This document shows positions 63,201 to 64,000 of a stretch of 64,000 nucleotides of DNA, piece by piece (position 1 is the stretch's first letter; each line of letters starts with the position of its first letter). This DNA is from Ruminococcus flavefaciens ATCC 19208. GTDB taxonomy: Bacteria; Bacillota; Clostridia; Oscillospirales; Ruminococcaceae. The notes beneath the pieces were generated by a model, which saw only the letters and a program-made list of their open reading frames with translations, was not told the origin of the DNA and ran no database searches. The position numbers were made by a program, and so were the translations under genes. The stretch is taken from assembly GCF_000518765.1 (NCBI RefSeq), contig NZ_KI912490.1:62001-126000 (forward strand), given 5' to 3'.

Positions 63201-63714
63201 TTCCGTCACTATCAAAGAGGATAGATGCATCGTGGTACATACCGTTAAGCTCTACTCTCGACCACTCACCGTGCTCGATATCGTCAGTAGAGCAGATATA
63301 TGACTTGTTTGAACCATAGCTGCCGAAGAAAGCATAAAACTTTTTAGTCTTCTCGTTGTAGCGAAGGCTCGTTGCCCACTGTCCGTGAGCATAGTCGTTC
63401 TTGCCGTTTGTAAGGTTCTGAACATCGCCGTTAGCGTAGGTAGTGCATACATAGTTGCATATCTCCCAGTTGGCGAGGTCTTTTGATTTCATTATTGGAG
63501 CAACGGGGCTGAAGAACATGGTAGTACTTACCATATAATATGTATCCCCTACTCTGATGATATCATCATCGGGAACATCTGCCCAGATGATAGGGTTTGA
63601 TACTGTAGCAGCCGCAGTAGCCATCATACTTACAGATGAGGTAACTGTGGGCGCAACAATAGACGCTGCGAGTATCACTGATAATGCAGCCTTCTTCGGA
63701 TTAAAATGTCTCAT
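60277..63714 (-). CDS. Cellulosomal GH43-CBM22-dockerin-CE1 enzyme
   Basis: 1145 aa, secreted (signal about 1-37). GH43 (about 40-335, ADVPDDDIIRVGDTYYMV, YHDASILFDSDGRNYL, GEGWHIHK) is followed by a beta-sandwich as in beta-xylosidases (about 345-560), a CBM22-like module (about 580-730), a dockerin (about 755-835, WGDANGDSGVDMGDVVLIMQ, ANPNKY, ITANDALAIQKYLLG), a poly-Thr linker and a CE1 esterase (about 865-1145). CE1 has nucleophile GGFSMGGGSTWN and THWWGYVRWY. Its CE1 is strongly similar to the one at 11506, but the GH43 and dockerin are of different types. GH43 here should trim xylose or arabinose; CE1 probably releases ferulate or acetate. Confidence 0.94.
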   Translation of the reverse strand: MRHFNPKKAALSVILAASIVAPTVTSSVSMMATAAATVSNPIIWADVPDDDIIRVGDTYYMVSTTMFFSPVAPIMKSKDLANWEICNYVCTTYANGDVQNLTNGKNDYAHGQWATSLRYNEKTKKFYAFFGSYGSNKSYICSTDDIEHGEWSRVELNGMYHDASILFDSDGRNYLVYGAGGTCNIKEFNSDMTGWKSGGLEKQLFKTNFNNLAGEGWHIHKINGYYYILGIAWPSGHGRLEFCYRSKSLTGSWENKTLLDSSLGSYGAGVAQGGIVDTPDGKWYGLMFQDHGSVGRIPVLVPVTWQNDWPMMGVNGKAPITIDLGTSKGTDLAGDDSFDYSTNDLALEWQWNHNPDNSAWSVTEREGWLRLKNKTIASHLLNARNTLTMRTEGPACSSYIKLDASHMKAGDYAGLSAFQLKYGCIGVYVTDSGQKKVYMSINNGNEVGNSSNKIVAEQNMNGDEIYLKVDFKFATVNSDGSSSNNIDKANFYYSYDGQNWTKLGQELSMSYDLKLFTGYRSGIYSYPTKSTGGYADIDFFEYDRTTWNGCNGSKVLSGNPVVIEPDENGYYFHNTFDTGADSWTGRGSAKVANDTSEHYAGSGSIACTGREASWNGAVRTLSSSVFKAGQEYSFSTVVKYTEGPASQKFYLTLQYNDGTEVQYDKIAIVDAVPKGEWVQLANTNYKIPEGASDLQMYVETDTDEYSFYVDEAIGAQAGVKVDGPQAVITTTTTAPPVVTTTTAPVPVQDLKDILNAKVSKWGDANGDSGVDMGDVVLIMQSLANPNKYALTEPGIFNADVSEAGGGITANDALAIQKYLLGSISQFPESYADNIKTVSAPATTTTTTTTTTTTTTTTTTVPKSNFNYNPNLQYRANDQYLNQCSQAGKIVKENYTGINGNKSMNVYLPYGYDESKKYNVFYLMHGGGENENTIFSNDVKMQNILDNMIKNGELEPMIVVTPTFNGCPSNDGNMGAGTVWNEMRQSIIPYVEGKYSTYAEKNTSLDNLKATRYHRAYGGFSMGGGSTWNMLINNLDICAYYMPLSGHCWGGVQGVQNAIDKSGFSQREYFVLAATGDKDLAYNNMLGLINPLKQDTKRFTYTSDFSKGNFYFLVASSNDGIEKTHWWGYVRWYIYDALPYFFHEGQ
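61135..61200 (-). repeat. Threonine-codon repeat tract
   Basis: ACN codon repeats encode the linker between dockerin and CE1; a shorter one ahead of the dockerin lies near 61490-61540. Confidence 0.85.
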
Positions 63715-63837
63715 TTTTAATTCCTCCTTATTTAATTTCCCCTGATTAACGTTTCCGAAATACTATCTCTATGGTCGTCGGTGCGTTATATTGCCTATAT
63801 ATAACATTTGACGATTTTTATAGCATTGTTCATACTA

Positions 63838-63866
63838 ATCTTATCACTTTGTAACAAAATCCGCAA
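63838..63866 (-). promoter_or_regulatory. Promoter of the GH43/CE1 gene
   Basis: On the minus strand TTGCGG (63866-63861) and TAAGAT (63843-63838) are 17 bases apart, about 120 bases before the start. The spacer contains TTGTAACAAAAT, also found at the GH9/GH16 promoter. Nothing else is seen from 63715 to the window end. Confidence 0.6.
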
Positions 63867-64000
63867 CCCAAATAATACATATTAGGTGGACAAAACACAT
63901 CAATTATTGTAATATATCACGATTAATGTTTGAATTTTATTAAAATCATCATTATTTTGACATATTTGTATGTACGTCATAAATCTGTGCATAAAAAAAG

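Noticed and set aside
1..64000. CRISPR arrays, prophage or insertion sequences
   Set aside because: No regularly spaced repeats, transposase, integrase or phage structural genes were seen.

Overview
The window looks like chromosomal DNA of a rumen or gut Ruminococcus that makes a cellulosome, close to R. flavefaciens. The evidence is a moderate-to-low GC content, clean Gram-positive ribosome binding sites and sigma-A-type promoters, a xylose isomerase very like the R. flavefaciens enzyme as I remember it, and seven secreted proteins carrying dockerin modules, several joined by threonine-rich linkers. No phage, insertion sequence, CRISPR array or rRNA operon is visible. The species assignment is inference.

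Layout. 1-6.1 kb: a leftward pentose/xylooligosaccharide operon (DUF4380 protein, GH3 glycosidase, xylose isomerase, sugar-binding lipoprotein that runs off the left edge) with a divergent AraC-type regulator. 6.2-18.8 kb: a cellulosomal plant cell wall island: CBM4-GH9-dockerin-GH16, two AraC regulators, GH43-CBM6-CBM22-dockerin-CE1, GH11-CBM22-dockerin, a uridine-kinase-like protein and a dockerin-bearing M23 peptidase. 19-25.3 kb: an HMA-domain protein, a two-component system, and a divergent VTC-domain / DUF4956 / CotH cassette. 25.3-34 kb: a P-type ATPase, bioY behind a clear BirA operator, a patatin-like protein, a frameshifted acetyltransferase, and a DUF4364 gene at the end of an aroB-aroA-aroC operon. 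34-39 kb: an EAL protein with degenerate GGDEF, tRNA-Leu(CAA), an active-type GGDEF protein and an AraC regulator. 39-50 kb: a TIR-like membrane protein, an amidohydrolase behind a structured leader RNA with its own terminator, a GH25 lipoprotein, guaA, an HD hydrolase, a GH13-DUF1653 fusion, acetyl- and methyltransferases, a nitroreductase and a lipoprotein. 50-64 kb: a second cellulosomal stretch: PL11-dockerin, a beta-helix-CBM6-dockerin protein and GH43-CBM22-dockerin-CE1, interspersed with an anion permease, an acetyltransferase, a nitroreductase and a MATE exporter.

How it works together. The secreted enzymes attack arabinoxylan (GH11, two GH43, two CE1 esterases), beta-glucan or cellulose (GH9, GH16) and pectin (PL11). 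Their dockerins fall into two sequence classes, suggesting different cohesin partners. Released xylooligosaccharides would be taken up and processed by the operon at the left edge. The AraC regulators probably sense sugars. The most intriguing less-described items are the structured leader RNA near 40.2 kb, the two-component/VTC/DUF4956/CotH cassette, the dockerin-bearing M23 peptidase and the GH13-DUF1653 fusion.
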